From contig NZ_JARGEN010000002.1 of NCBI RefSeq assembly GCF_029211125.1, positions 29,093 to 93,092 of the forward strand: a DNA stretch of 64,000 nucleotides. Direction: 5' to 3'. The DNA comes from Curvibacter soli (GTDB lineage Bacteria > Pseudomonadota > Gammaproteobacteria > Burkholderiales > Burkholderiaceae_C). This document shows, in pieces, positions 42,113 to 51,216 of this stretch. The position numbers and the translations under genes are program-made. The number at the start of each line of letters is the position of its first letter. The first letter of the stretch is position 1. The notes beneath the pieces were generated by a model. The model made no database searches. It worked only from the letters and a program-made list of their open reading frames with translations, and was not told where the DNA came from.

Positions 42113-44560
42113 TCATTGATAACCGCGCAAGCGCGCACCCACGTCTTGTGCCAGCCCGGCCACCACAGCCTGAATGGCTGCTTCGATCTGGTCGTCCGAC
42201 AACGGAGCGTCGTCACCATTCAATACCAGCCGCACGGCCAGACTCTTTTTCGCCGCAGCGGATAATTCTGCCGCAGAAGCAACTGCCATGCCGGCTGGCG
42301 AAGGGCGGTACACGTCAAACAGCACGGCAGAGCGCAGCAGCGTTGCCGGCAGTGCGCGGTGGACTGACGCCATCACCTGGTCATGCGTTGTGCTCTCGTG
42401 CACGAGAATGGCAAGGTCGCGCTCCACCGGCTGGAACTTGGCCACCGGGCGCACCTGCGCCACGCGCCGCTGCAGCACCGCATCGAGTTCCAGCTCGAAC
42501 ATCACGGGCGCAGCCGCGGGCAGGTCGTACGCCTGCCGCCAGCGCGGGTGTAGTTCACCCACGTAGCCGATGGCCTGGCCGTCGAGCAGCACGCGCGCGC
42601 AACGGCCGGGATGCATGGTCGGATGCTCGGCAGGCTCGAACACGGCCTTGGCAGGTGCCAGCAGCGCCTCGACGTCACCCTTGGCGTCGAAAAAGTCCAC
42701 GGCCCGCTCCTTGACGCCCCATTGCAGCGCATCGGCGCTGCCGCATGCCATGCCCGCCACGCGCATGGGTTGGTGGAAGCCTTCCACGGTGGTGTCGCTG
42801 CTGGCCACCGACGGATCGCGCAGGAACACGCGCCCCACCTCGAACACGCGCACGCGCGATGCCTTGCGGTCCAGGTTGAACTTCAAAACTTGTAGCAAGG
42901 AGCCCAGCAAGGACGAGCGCATGACGCTCATTTGGCTTGCAATCGGGTTCAGCAGGCGGATCGGCACGGCATTACCGGCCAACTCGTTTTCCCAGCGCTG
43001 CTCCACGAAGCTGAAGTTGATCGTCTCCTGGTAGCCCAGCGCGGCCAGCGCGCGCCGCACGGCGAACGGGCTGCGTTCCTCTTCACGCCGGATCTTGGCC
43101 GTAATGGGCGCCAGCGGCGGGGTCGTCGGCAGGTTGTTGTAGCCCACCATCCGGGCGACTTCCTCGACCAGGTCTTCCTCGATCACGAGGTCGAAGCGGT
43201 ATGAGGGCGGCGTGACCGTCACGGCGCCTTCACTCTCCTGCACCACCAGCCCCAGCCGGCGCAGCGCGCCAGCGCACTGCGCCTGGGTCAGCGGCATGCC
43301 GATGATCTTGGCGGCGCGCGCTACACGCAGCGTCACCGGCTTGGCGACCGGCATATGGGGCTGCAGGTCGTCCACCGGGCCGGGCGCGCCGCCGCAGATA
43401 TCGACGATCAGCCGCGTCAGGCGCTCGATGTGCTCCACGTTCTGCCCAGGGTCCACGCCGCGCTCGAAGCGATGCCCCGCATCGGTGGCGAAGTTGTAGC
43501 GGCGCGAACGCCCCGCGATGGCCTTGGGCCACCAGAATGCGGCTTCCACGTAGATGTTGCGCGTGGCGTCGGACACGGCGGTGGCGTCGCCGCCCATGAT
43601 GCCGGCCAGCGACTCGACCTGCTTGCTATCCGCGATCACGCCCACTTTTCCGTCGAGCGTGATCGTGCTGCCGTTGAGCAGCTTGAGTTGCTCGCCCGCA
43701 TGCGCCCAGCGTACCTCCAGGCCGCCATGGATCTTGTCCAGGTCGAAGATGTGCGACGGGCGGCCCAGTTCGAACATCACGTAGTTGGAGATATCGACCA
43801 GCGCCGACACGCTGCGCTGCCCGCAGCGCGCCAACCGATCGACCATCCATTGCGGCGTCATTGCCTGCGGATTCACGCCACGGATGATGCGTCCAGAAAA
43901 CCGTCCGCACAGGTCAGTGGCCTGAACGCCGACGGGCAGCCGCGCGTCATGCACGGGCGCCACCGCCGGAAACGTGGGCACATGCAACGGCGCCCCGGTC
44001 AAGGCCGACACTTCACGGGCGACGCCGTAGACGCTCAGGGCATGTGCCAGGTTGGGCGTGAGCTTGAGCGTGAACAGGGTGTCATCCAATTGCAGGTAGC
44101 CGCGTACATCCTGCCCCACCGGCGCATCGGCGGACAACTCGAGCAGGCCGCCATGGTCCTCGGACACCCCCAGTTCACGCGCGGAGCAGAGCATGCCAAA
44201 GCTCTCCACGCCCCGCAGTTTGCCGACCTTGATCTGGAACGGCTTGCCGTCTTCGCCCGGGGGCAGTTCCGCCCCCACGAGCGCGCAGGGCACCTTGATG
44301 CCGGGCCGCGCGTTCGGCGCGCCGCACACGATGGTCAGCAGCGCACCGCCGCCCGCGTCCACCTGGCAGACGCGCAGGCGGTCGGCGTTCGGATGCTGCA
44401 CCGCCTCTTTGATCTCGCCGACCACGATCTTGCTGAACGGCGGCGCCACGGGCCGCAGTTCCTCCACCTCCAGCCCGGCCATGGTCAGGGCCTCGGCCAG
44501 TTCGACGGTCGTGAGCGGCGGGTTGCAGAACTCGCGCAACCAGGATTCAGGGAATTGCAT
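42113..44560 (-). CDS. pheT: Phenylalanyl-tRNA synthetase beta subunit
   Basis: 815 residues, the size of bacterial PheT. N-terminal EMAP/OB-type tRNA-binding domain (VGEIKEAVQHPNADRLRVCQVDAGGG ... IVCGAPNARPGIKVPCALVGA), B3/B4 editing region, B5, and a C-terminal ferredoxin-fold anticodon-binding domain (KFQPVERDLAILVHESTTHDQV). Lies 56 bp downstream of pheS. Together with PheS it charges tRNA-Phe as an alpha2beta2 enzyme. Confidence 0.97.
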   Translation of the reverse strand: MQFPESWLREFCNPPLTTVELAEALTMAGLEVEELRPVAPPFSKIVVGEIKEAVQHPNADRLRVCQVDAGGGALLTIVCGAPNARPGIKVPCALVGAELPPGEDGKPFQIKVGKLRGVESFGMLCSARELGVSEDHGGLLELSADAPVGQDVRGYLQLDDTLFTLKLTPNLAHALSVYGVAREVSALTGAPLHVPTFPAVAPVHDARLPVGVQATDLCGRFSGRIIRGVNPQAMTPQWMVDRLARCGQRSVSALVDISNYVMFELGRPSHIFDLDKIHGGLEVRWAHAGEQLKLLNGSTITLDGKVGVIADSKQVESLAGIMGGDATAVSDATRNIYVEAAFWWPKAIAGRSRRYNFATDAGHRFERGVDPGQNVEHIERLTRLIVDICGGAPGPVDDLQPHMPVAKPVTLRVARAAKIIGMPLTQAQCAGALRRLGLVVQESEGAVTVTPPSYRFDLVIEEDLVEEVARMVGYNNLPTTPPLAPITAKIRREEERSPFAVRRALAALGYQETINFSFVEQRWENELAGNAVPIRLLNPIASQMSVMRSSLLGSLLQVLKFNLDRKASRVRVFEVGRVFLRDPSVASSDTTVEGFHQPMRVAGMACGSADALQWGVKERAVDFFDAKGDVEALLAPAKAVFEPAEHPTMHPGRCARVLLDGQAIGYVGELHPRWRQAYDLPAAAPVMFELELDAVLQRRVAQVRPVAKFQPVERDLAILVHESTTHDQVMASVHRALPATLLRSAVLFDVYRPSPAGMAVASAAELSAAAKKSLAVRLVLNGDDAPLSDDQIEAAIQAVVAGLAQDVGARLRGYQ

Positions 44561-44616
44561 GTGAGATGTCTCTATTCAACAGCGGCGGCAGGCCGGCGGC
44601 GCGGCCCCGCAGGCGT

Positions 44617-45669
44617 TTACTGGAACTGGGAAAGAAAGCGGATGTCGCCGTCGAAGAAAAGCCGCAGATCGTTGACGCCGTAGCGCAGCATCGTGAGCCG
44701 GTCGGGGCCCATGCCGAAGGCAAAGCCGATGTAGCGTTCGGGGTCGAGGCCCATGTTGCGCACCACGTTCGGATGCACTTCACCCGAACCGGCCACTTCG
44801 AGCCAGCGGCCTGCCAGCGGGCCGCGCTGGAACTGGATGTCCACTTCCGCACTGGGCTCGGTGAAGGGGAAAAAACTGGGGCGAAAGCGCAGCACCAGGT
44901 CGTCGCTTTCGAAGAAGGTACGGCAGAAGTCGGTGAACACCACCTTCAAGTCCTTGAAGCTCACGTTCTCGCCGATCCACAAGCCCTCGCACTGGTGGAA
45001 CATGGGCGAGTGGGTGGCATCGCTGTCCACGCGGTAGGTGCGCCCGGGCGCGATGACGCGGATTTCAGGCATGGCCCGGCCAGCATCCAGCGCCGCGCGG
45101 TGCTTCTTGACGTGCTGCACAGCGTGGCGGATCTGCATCGGGCTGGTGTGGGTGCGCAGCAGGTTGGGCGCGTTGACCGGGCCGCCTTCCACATAGAAGG
45201 TGTCGTGCATGGACCGGGCTGGATGGTCTTCCGGCGTGTTGAGCGCCGTGAAGTTGAACCAGTCGGACTCGATCTCAGGCCCCTGCGCGACCTCGAACCC
45301 CATGGAGCCGAAGATCGCCTCGATGCGCTCCAGCGTCAGCGATACGGGGTGCAGGCCGCCGATGCCGCGCTGGCGGCCCGGCAGGGTCACATCGAGCGCC
45401 TCGGCCTTCAGATGGGCCTGCAATTCGGCCTCGGCCAGTTCCTGGCGGCGGGCGGTCAGCGCGGCCTCGATAGCCTGCTTGGCCTGGTTGATCACGGCAC
45501 CGCGCGCTTTCTTCTCGTCCACGCCGAGCGCGGCCAAGCCCTTCATCAACTCTGTGATGCGGCCCGATTTGCCCAGGAACTGGGCCTTCGCGTTCTCAAG
45601 GTCCGCAGGCGTCGCGGCCTGTGCGAAACGCTGCCGGGCGCTATCGACCAATCCATCCAACTCGTTCAT
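44617..45669 (-). CDS. pheS: Phenylalanyl-tRNA synthetase alpha subunit
   Basis: 350 residues with class II motifs: motif 1 near [17 protein letters not shown], motif 2 [15 protein letters not shown] / [24 protein letters not shown], motif 3 [22 protein letters not shown]-terminal coiled coil (1-80). ATG 45669 is chosen over an in-frame TTG 15 bp upstream that lies inside a palindrome. Inverted repeats between rplT and this gene may attenuate it. Confidence 0.96.
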   Translation of the reverse strand: MNELDGLVDSARQRFAQAATPADLENAKAQFLGKSGRITELMKGLAALGVDEKKARGAVINQAKQAIEAALTARRQELAEAELQAHLKAEALDVTLPGRQRGIGGLHPVSLTLERIEAIFGSMGFEVAQGPEIESDWFNFTALNTPEDHPARSMHDTFYVEGGPVNAPNLLRTHTSPMQIRHAVQHVKKHRAALDAGRAMPEIRVIAPGRTYRVDSDATHSPMFHQCEGLWIGENVSFKDLKVVFTDFCRTFFESDDLVLRFRPSFFPFTEPSAEVDIQFQRGPLAGRWLEVAGSGEVHPNVVRNMGLDPERYIGFAFGMGPDRLTMLRYGVNDLRLFFDGDIRFLSQFQ

Positions 45670-45677
45670 AGATTCTC

Positions 45678-45720
45678 TTGTCAAATGACAAAGGGCTAGT
45701 GCCTTATCAAGCCCTAGCCC
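45678..45720 (-). promoter_or_regulatory. Nested inverted repeats ahead of pheS, possible attenuator
   Basis: Minus strand: GGGCTAG and CTAGCCC (45714-45720 and 45693-45699) form a stem followed by TTTGTCATTT. Next is a 14-bp palindrome TTGTCA-TT-TGACAA (45678-45691), 9 bp before the pheS start. It overlaps a copy of the short dispersed repeat. E. coli pheST is attenuated; no leader peptide is evident here. Confidence 0.4.
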
Positions 45721-45768
45721 TTGTTTCTGTTGCGCTGGCAGCTATCAGAACGATAGCTGTCATCGTGA
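45693..45768. repeat. Short dispersed repeat between rplT and pheS
   Basis: In reverse complement it shows AGCTATCGTTCTGATAGCTG then CCAGCGCAAC and an AGGGCTAGGGCTTGATAAGG end, a diverged member of the pbpC-type short repeat family. Confidence 0.6.
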
Positions 45769-45772
45769 AAAA

Positions 45773-46132
45773 TCAAGCAGCCAGCCGGGCCTTGACCTGC
45801 TCCACGATGCTGCCGAAGGCAGCCTTGTCATGCACGGCGAGGTCGGCCAGCATCTTGCGGTCGATCTCGATGGCAGCCTTCTTCAGGCCGTTGGCGAACT
45901 GGCTGTAGGTCAGACCCAGTTCACGCGCGGCAGCGTTGATACGCGCGATCCACAGTTGGCGGAAGACGCGCTTCTTGGCACGACGGTCACGGTAGGCATA
46001 TTGCCCGGCCTTCATCACCGCCTGCTTGGCGATGCGGAAGACGTTGCCGCGGCGGCCGCGGAAACCCTTGGCCAGAGCCAGAACCTTCTTGTGACGGGCG
46101 CGAGCCGTTACACCACGTTTGACGCGAGGCAT
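45773..46132 (-). CDS. rplT: 50S ribosomal protein L20
   Basis: 119 residues, [32 protein letters not shown] at the N-terminus and [36 protein letters not shown] in the globular domain, matching L20 over its length. Third gene of infC-rpmI-rplT. Confidence 0.98.
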   Translation of the reverse strand: MPRVKRGVTARARHKKVLALAKGFRGRRGNVFRIAKQAVMKAGQYAYRDRRAKKRVFRQLWIARINAAARELGLTYSQFANGLKKAAIEIDRKMLADLAVHDKAAFGSIVEQVKARLAA

Positions 46133-46159
46133 GTGAGTACTCCTTGTTCGTCGGTTGAG

Positions 46160-46363
46160 TTACAGGCCGGCCAGCGGCAGCATTTGCGCGATGTGACCCA
46201 TGTTGGTCTCATGCACGCTGACTGCACCGCGCAGGTGGCGCTTGTTCTTGGTGGTCTTCTTGGTCAGGATGTGACGCTTGAAGGCTTGCCCGCGCTTGAC
46301 GGTGCCACCGGGACGAACACGGAAGCGCTTTTTCGCGCTGCTCTTGGTCTTCATTTTGGGCAT
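46160..46363 (-). CDS. rpmI: 50S ribosomal protein L35
   Basis: 67 residues: [43 protein letters not shown] 46363 follows AAAAGGAGCATTCAC, a strong Shine-Dalgarno sequence. It lies between infC and rplT. Confidence 0.98.
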   Translation of the reverse strand: MPKMKTKSSAKKRFRVRPGGTVKRGQAFKRHILTKKTTKNKRHLRGAVSVHETNMGHIAQMLPLAGL

Positions 46364-46532
46364 GTGAATGCTCCTTTTTGCGTGCTCGCGAGGCGCTGCA
46401 GACCTTTCCGCAGACTTGTCGGCCCCGAGCCACTTTTGATCGACAGCACAAGACTGCCGGACGGCACCTGCCGAAGCAGGCACCTATTTCCGGTGCACGC
46501 ACCGGCTCCACGCCGACGCGGCACCCGAAAAC

Positions 46533-47117
46533 CTATGCTGCAGCTTCCGCCGCAGGCTTCGCAGAAGACGGCTTGCGCTTACCCGGCGCGATCATCATGA
46601 TCATCTGCCGCCCTTCCAACTTGGGAAACTGCTCCACGACGATCAGGTCGCCCAGTTCATCGCGAATGCGCTGCAGCAGTGCCATGCCCAGATCCTGGTG
46701 GGTGATTTCACGGCCACGGAAACGCAGCGTGATCTTGCACTTGTCACCGTCTTCCAGGAAGCGGCGGATGTTGCGCATCTTGATGTTGTAGTCGCCGTCG
46801 TCGGTACCGGGGCGGAACTTGATTTCCTTGACCTCGATGACCTTCTGCTTGGCCTTAGCCTCCGCCGCCTTCTTCTGTTCCTGGTACTTGAACTTGCCGT
46901 AGTCCATCAGACGGCAGACGGGGGGATTGGCGGTTGCGGCGATCTCCACGAGATCGACATCAAGCTCCCCGGCCATGCGCAATGCATCGGCCAAGCTCAC
47001 GATACCCAGCGGTTCATTTTCCGGCCCGGAGAGGCGAACCTCCGGCGCCATGATTTCCCGGTTCAGACGATGCTTGCGTTCCTCCCGCTGACGGCGGTCA
47101 CGAAATTCAGTAGCGAT
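46533..47117 (-). CDS. infC: Translation initiation factor IF-3
   Basis: 194 residues when started at the rare codon ATC (47117). The first in-frame ATG (47051) would delete [22 protein letters not shown], part of the conserved N-terminal domain that continues [25 protein letters not shown] lies 8 nt upstream of the ATC, and no in-frame ATG/GTG/TTG is found there. AUU/AUC starts are known for infC and let IF-3, which rejects non-canonical starts, repress its own translation. C-terminal domain: [22 protein letters not shown]. Confidence 0.95.
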   Translation of the reverse strand: MATEFRDRRQREERKHRLNREIMAPEVRLSGPENEPLGIVSLADALRMAGELDVDLVEIAATANPPVCRLMDYGKFKYQEQKKAAEAKAKQKVIEVKEIKFRPGTDDGDYNIKMRNIRRFLEDGDKCKITLRFRGREITHQDLGMALLQRIRDELGDLIVVEQFPKLEGRQMIMMIAPGKRKPSSAKPAAEAAA

Positions 47118-47137
47118 GGTGCAAATCCTTCATGTCA

Positions 47138-47193
47138 ATTGCTACATAAAAAGTAGCTAAAGCCGCCCAGCCAGCAAGCCCGGGCGGCCTTTT
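47138..47193. promoter_or_regulatory. Hairpins between thrS and infC
   Basis: GCTAC-ATAAAAA-GTAGC (about 47143-47159) is a fragment of the short dispersed repeat. GCCGCCC pairs with GGGCGGC (47161-47190); on the minus strand it is followed by TTTAGC, a poor terminator. They could partially end thrS transcripts before infC. Confidence 0.4.
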
Positions 47194-47197
47194 CATA

Positions 47198-49105
47198 TCA
47201 AACCTTGGAAGCGATGTCTTGCGAAACCTGCGCAGCGAACGCATCGACCGACATGACACCGAGATCCTTGTTGCCTCGGGCGCGAACTGCTACGGCACCT
47301 GCGTCCCGCTCCTTGTCGCCCACGACGAGGATGTAAGGCAGCTTTTGCAGCGAATGCTTGCGTATTTTATACGTAATCTTCTCGTTGTGCAGATCGAGCT
47401 CTGCCCTAAACCCTTGATTTTGCAGCGTTTTGGCAACGGTTTGCGCATACTCGGCCTGTGCGTCGGTAATGTTGAGCACCGCCACCTGCACCGGCGCGAG
47501 CCATGCGGGCATGGCGCCGGCGTGGTGTTCGATGAGCATGCCGATGAAACGCTCCAGGCTGCCGACGATGGCCCGGTGCAGCATCACGGGGTGGGCGCGC
47601 CCGCTGCTTTCGGTCACGTATTCCGCCCCCAGCCGCTCGCCCATGTTGAAGTCCACTTGGATGGTGCCGCACTGCCATTGGCGGCCCAGGGCGTCCTTGA
47701 GCGTGTACTCGATCTTGGGGCCGTAGAAGGCACCGTCGCCCGGCGAGATGATGAACTCCACGCCCGAGCGGCGCAGCGCCTCGAAACAGGCGTGCTCGGC
47801 CTTGTCCCACAGCGCATCGGAGCCCACGCGACTTTCGGGCCGCGTCGCCACCTTGTAGATGATGTCGGTGAAACCGAAATCGGCATATACCTTCTGCAAC
47901 TGCGCGGTGTAGGCCACGCATTCGTCGAGGATCTGGTCCTCGGTGCAGAAGATGTGGCCGTCGTCCTGCGTGAAGCCGCGCACGCGCATGATGCCGTGCA
48001 GGCCGCCGCTGGGCTCGTTGCGGTGGCACTGGCCGAACTCGCCATAGCGCAGCGGCAGGTCGCGGTAGCTGCGCAGGTCGCTCTTGAAGATCAGCACATG
48101 GCCCGGGCAGTTCATTGGCTTGAGCGCGTACTCGCGCTTTTCCGACTCCGTGGTAAACATGTTCTCTCGGTAGTTCTGCCAGTGGCCGGTTTTCTCCCAC
48201 AGGCTCTTGTCCAGGAGTTGCGGCCCTTTCACTTCCTGGTAGCCCGTGGCGCGGTACACGCCGCGCATGTACTGCTCCACCGCCTGCCAGATGGCCCAGC
48301 CTTTCGGGTGCCAGAACACCACGCCGGGCGCCACGTCGTCGATGTGGAACAAGTCGAGCTCCTTCCCCAACTTGCGGTGGTCGCGCTTTTCGGCCTCCTC
48401 GATGCGCTGGATGTAGGCGTCGAGGTCCTTCTTGTCGGCCCAGGCCGTCCCGTAGATGCGCTGGAGCTGCTCGTTCTTCGCATCGCCGCGCCAATAGGCC
48501 CCGGCCAGCTTGGTCAGCTTGAACACCTTCAGGAAGCGGGTGTTCGGCACGTGCGGGCCGCGGCACATGTCCACGTACTCCTGGTGGTAGTACAGGCCCA
48601 TGGCGGTTTCGTCGGGCATGTCGTCGATCAGGCGCAGCTTGTAGTCTTCGTTACGCTGCTGGAAAACCTTGATGACCTCGGCACGCGGAGTCATCTTCTT
48701 GATGACGTCATAGTCCTGCGCAATCAACTCGTGCATGCGTCGCTCGATGGCAGCCACGTCCTCAGGCGTGAAGGGGCGCTCGTAGGCGATGTCGTAATAG
48801 AAGCCATCCTCGATCACCGGGCCGATGACCATGCGCGCCGTGGGATATAACTGCTTGACCGCATGCCCCACCAGGTGGGCGCACGAGTGGCGGATGATCT
48901 CCAGCCCCTCTTCGTCCCGGGGCGTGATGATCTGCAGCCGTGCATCGTGGTCGATCACATCGCTGGCGTCCACCAGCCGGCCATCGATCTTGCCGGCCAC
49001 GGTGTTCTTGGCCAGGCCGGGGCCGATGGAGCGGGCCACTTCGGCCACGGTGACCGACTGGGCGAAGTCGCGGCGGGAGCCGTCGGGAAGCGTAATCTGG
49101 ATCAT
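47198..49105 (-). CDS. thrS: Threonyl-tRNA synthetase
   Basis: 635 residues. N-terminal TGS ([16 protein letters not shown]) and editing domain with [16 protein letters not shown] (HxxxH). Class II core: zinc ligands in [12 protein letters not shown] and later His residues, motif 2 [35 protein letters not shown], motif 3 [23 protein letters not shown], then the anticodon-binding domain. Start at ATG 49105 or 9 bp earlier at 49114; neither has a clear Shine-Dalgarno sequence. First gene of the translation block; a terminator hairpin lies just upstream. Confidence 0.96.
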   Translation of the reverse strand: MIQITLPDGSRRDFAQSVTVAEVARSIGPGLAKNTVAGKIDGRLVDASDVIDHDARLQIITPRDEEGLEIIRHSCAHLVGHAVKQLYPTARMVIGPVIEDGFYYDIAYERPFTPEDVAAIERRMHELIAQDYDVIKKMTPRAEVIKVFQQRNEDYKLRLIDDMPDETAMGLYYHQEYVDMCRGPHVPNTRFLKVFKLTKLAGAYWRGDAKNEQLQRIYGTAWADKKDLDAYIQRIEEAEKRDHRKLGKELDLFHIDDVAPGVVFWHPKGWAIWQAVEQYMRGVYRATGYQEVKGPQLLDKSLWEKTGHWQNYRENMFTTESEKREYALKPMNCPGHVLIFKSDLRSYRDLPLRYGEFGQCHRNEPSGGLHGIMRVRGFTQDDGHIFCTEDQILDECVAYTAQLQKVYADFGFTDIIYKVATRPESRVGSDALWDKAEHACFEALRRSGVEFIISPGDGAFYGPKIEYTLKDALGRQWQCGTIQVDFNMGERLGAEYVTESSGRAHPVMLHRAIVGSLERFIGMLIEHHAGAMPAWLAPVQVAVLNITDAQAEYAQTVAKTLQNQGFRAELDLHNEKITYKIRKHSLQKLPYILVVGDKERDAGAVAVRARGNKDLGVMSVDAFAAQVSQDIASKV

Positions 49106-49138
49106 GGATTGCATCGAAAAATTCAAGGAACGCGCCCA

Positions 49139-49169
49139 TGAAAAAAGCGCGGGCTGGTGTCCGCGCTTT
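49139..49169 (-). terminator. Terminator just upstream of thrS
   Basis: Minus strand: AAAGCGCGG-(8 nt)-CCGCGCTTT running into TTTTTTC, ending about 25-35 nt before the thrS start. It could be the original aceA terminator (the stranded aceA stop is 190 bp upstream) or a thrS leader attenuator. The stretch 49170-49359 holds nothing else I can name. Confidence 0.8.
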
Positions 49170-49359
49170 CTATGGGGGAGTGCCGAAAAAAGGATTCGAG
49201 CAGGCGCGAACGGCGGGCCTCAAAGGCCAGTGGCAAAAGCCGTTGTAGACGTTCGCGGTGTCATAACCAGACTGCCTTTCTCGCCCTCGTTGAGATTGCC
49301 GTGGAGGCGGTATTTTACCCCCGCGGCCCGGGCGCCTTTGCCGGCAGTGCCGACCCAGT

Positions 49360-49588
49360 TCAGTGGAACTGATCTTCTTCCGTGGAACCGGTCAGGGCCT
49401 TCACGCTCGAAGAACCGCCCTGGATCACGGTCGTCACATCGTCGAAATAGCCTGCGCCCACTTCCTGCTGGTGCGACACGAATGTGTAGCCCTTCTCGCG
49501 TGCTGCGAACTCGGGTTCCTGCACCATGTTCACGTAGTGCTTCATGCCTTCGCCGCGTGCGTAGGCGTGGGCGAACTCGAAGGTGTTG
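49360..49588 (-). pseudogene. Stranded original 3' end of aceA (isocitrate lyase)
   Basis: This encodes the last 75 or so residues of isocitrate lyase, from NTFEFAHAYARGEGMKHY to STEEDQFH and the stop, without a start or the catalytic part. It aligns base for base with 57063-57291, the 3' end of intact aceA: 229 bp, no gaps, 26 mismatches. Only two mismatches change a residue (Glu for Gln in TFQFAH, Asp for Glu in the final EEEQFH). Similarity ends abruptly at 49588 on one side and at the stop codon on the other. It is the displaced native end of the gene, cut off by the island. Confidence 0.93.
49579..49588. other. Left attachment site core (attL) of the aceA island
   Basis: GAAGGTGTTG (49579-49588) is the last identical block shared with 57282-57291 before the sequences diverge. 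Strand exchange probably occurred in or near it; the 13-bp identical block 49565-49577 is the alternative. Confidence 0.6.
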
Positions 49589-49754
49589 TACAGTCAGCCG
49601 ATACCGTAAGTGCAAGATTTTTAACGGATTTTTGCGTTTTCCGGGTGTCTTTTCCTGGACCACCCACGCATGCCCCACTCGGTCACGGTATGCCTTTTCA
49701 AACTGACAAACCGTTGTGCGCTTTCCCTCGATTGAGATGTCCATTCACCCCCCA

Positions 49755-49793
49755 CCATCCACCCAACCCACCGAAGTGGGCGTTGGATGGCGG
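49755..49793 (-). terminator. UUCG-loop hairpin after the integrase gene
   Basis: Minus strand: CCCAC-TTCG-GTGGG with further pairing of CCATCCAAC to TTGGGTGGATGG. A stable stem about 35 bp past the integrase stop, but without a T-run. Confidence 0.5.
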
Positions 49794-49826
49794 GATGGGA
49801 GAGTTTTGGACCTGCTTAAATTTTAG

Positions 49827-51011
49827 TCAGGCTTGGGCTGCTCCGGGAGCCTGCCAGCTTGCGTCCACCACCCTGGCTGCTACATCCACCGCCGAGAACA
49901 AAGTTTCATCGGCCAAATGGCTGTAACGGGTGGTGGTCTTGATCTGAGAGTGTCCCAACAGCTTGCTGACCACATAGATGGACTGACCCGAGTTCACCAA
50001 GTTGCTGGCAAAGGTGTGGCGCAAGTCATGCATCCTCAAGTCATCCAGACCGACCTGCTTGCGAACCTTGTCCCAGGGGTGGTACAGATTGCCATAGGGC
50101 TTCTGTGTCTCCGGGTTCGGGATCACATACGGACATCCCTTCCAGCGTGGCAGGCTGTTCAACACCTCCAGGGCTCTGGCAGAAATGGGAATGTTGCGGG
50201 CCTTGCCATTCTTGGACATGGGGATGCGCCAGTTGCGCCGCTCCAGATCGAAGTGTTCCCACTGGGCATCCAGCAGCTCCCGCTTGCGGCATCCGAACAT
50301 CAGCAACAGGGACACGATGTGCTTGAGCTGGGTGTTCTCGCTTTGGTCCAGGGCTTCATAAAGCCGTTGGGTTTCCGCAGCCGTGAGGTAACGTTCCTTG
50401 GCGTTGTTCGGGTGGAAAAGCACCACGCCATTGGCCGGGTTGGACTGAGATCCCGGAATCTCCTTCTTCTTGGCAAGGTTGAACATGATTTTGAACAGGA
50501 CGGGCAGCTTATTCGCTTGGGCGAGCGCATAACCCTTGGCACGCAAATCGAGGTGGGCCTCGGTGAGCATGACGGTCGTGATTTCGTCCAAGTGCTTGGA
50601 TCCGAAACGCGGCAGGATGTGATGGTTCAGAAAACTGATGGTCGATTGGAAATTCCTTCTGTGCAGGTGGATGTGGGGGATGTAGGTGTCGCGGACAAAC
50701 TCGGCCAGGGTGGGCACCTGACGCAGAGCCTTGCGGTCTTCCTGGGGATTGCCGCCAAGTTCAACCTCGGATCGCAGGTACTGAGCCTTCTTTCGGGCCT
50801 TGTCGTGGCTGATGGCATCGGCGTCCCCAATCTTGTGTTGGCGCAGCTTGCCGTGGGCGTCCCGATAGCGAAGGTGAAATGTCTTGCCACCGGAGGGTCT
50901 GACCTCCAGGATGAAGCCTTTGATGGATGAGTCGTAGTAGTCCACCTTCCCTTTCTCGGGTGGACAGACCGCCTCTTTTACGAACTGGGCGCTGAGTGAG
51001 ACAACGGGCAT
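49827..51011 (-). CDS. Tyrosine recombinase, P4-type integrase
   Basis: A 394-residue site-specific recombinase. The N-terminal arm-binding domain has VKEAVCPPEKGKVDYYDSSIKGFILEV. The SAM-like core-binding domain spans about 100-200. The catalytic domain shows Arg in FGCRKREL, HxxR in MHDLRHTFASN, LLGHSQIKTT (His), and the nucleophile Tyr in TTRYSHLAD. ATG 51011 has a perfect AAGGAGG 6 nt upstream; an open extension to 51188 is not needed. It faces the left junction, as expected for the enzyme that inserted the island into aceA. Confidence 0.94.
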   Translation of the reverse strand: MPVVSLSAQFVKEAVCPPEKGKVDYYDSSIKGFILEVRPSGGKTFHLRYRDAHGKLRQHKIGDADAISHDKARKKAQYLRSEVELGGNPQEDRKALRQVPTLAEFVRDTYIPHIHLHRRNFQSTISFLNHHILPRFGSKHLDEITTVMLTEAHLDLRAKGYALAQANKLPVLFKIMFNLAKKKEIPGSQSNPANGVVLFHPNNAKERYLTAAETQRLYEALDQSENTQLKHIVSLLLMFGCRKRELLDAQWEHFDLERRNWRIPMSKNGKARNIPISARALEVLNSLPRWKGCPYVIPNPETQKPYGNLYHPWDKVRKQVGLDDLRMHDLRHTFASNLVNSGQSIYVVSKLLGHSQIKTTTRYSHLADETLFSAVDVAARVVDASWQAPGAAQA

Positions 51012-51216
51012 GTGAACCTCCTTGGGTGATGGTTGATGAACGTCCGGCGCACAAGGCGCAGGGCATGGATGGATGAAAGGCGCACGGATTCCAAACCTGT
51101 GGAGGTTTGGGTGTGCAGAAAAGCACGCGGGCAGCGGGCCTTTTGGGTAAGGCCATGCCCGGTATCGGAAAAGCCGCCCTACATGCAACGGCTTTGCAGG
51201 TCAGGGGACAAACAAC

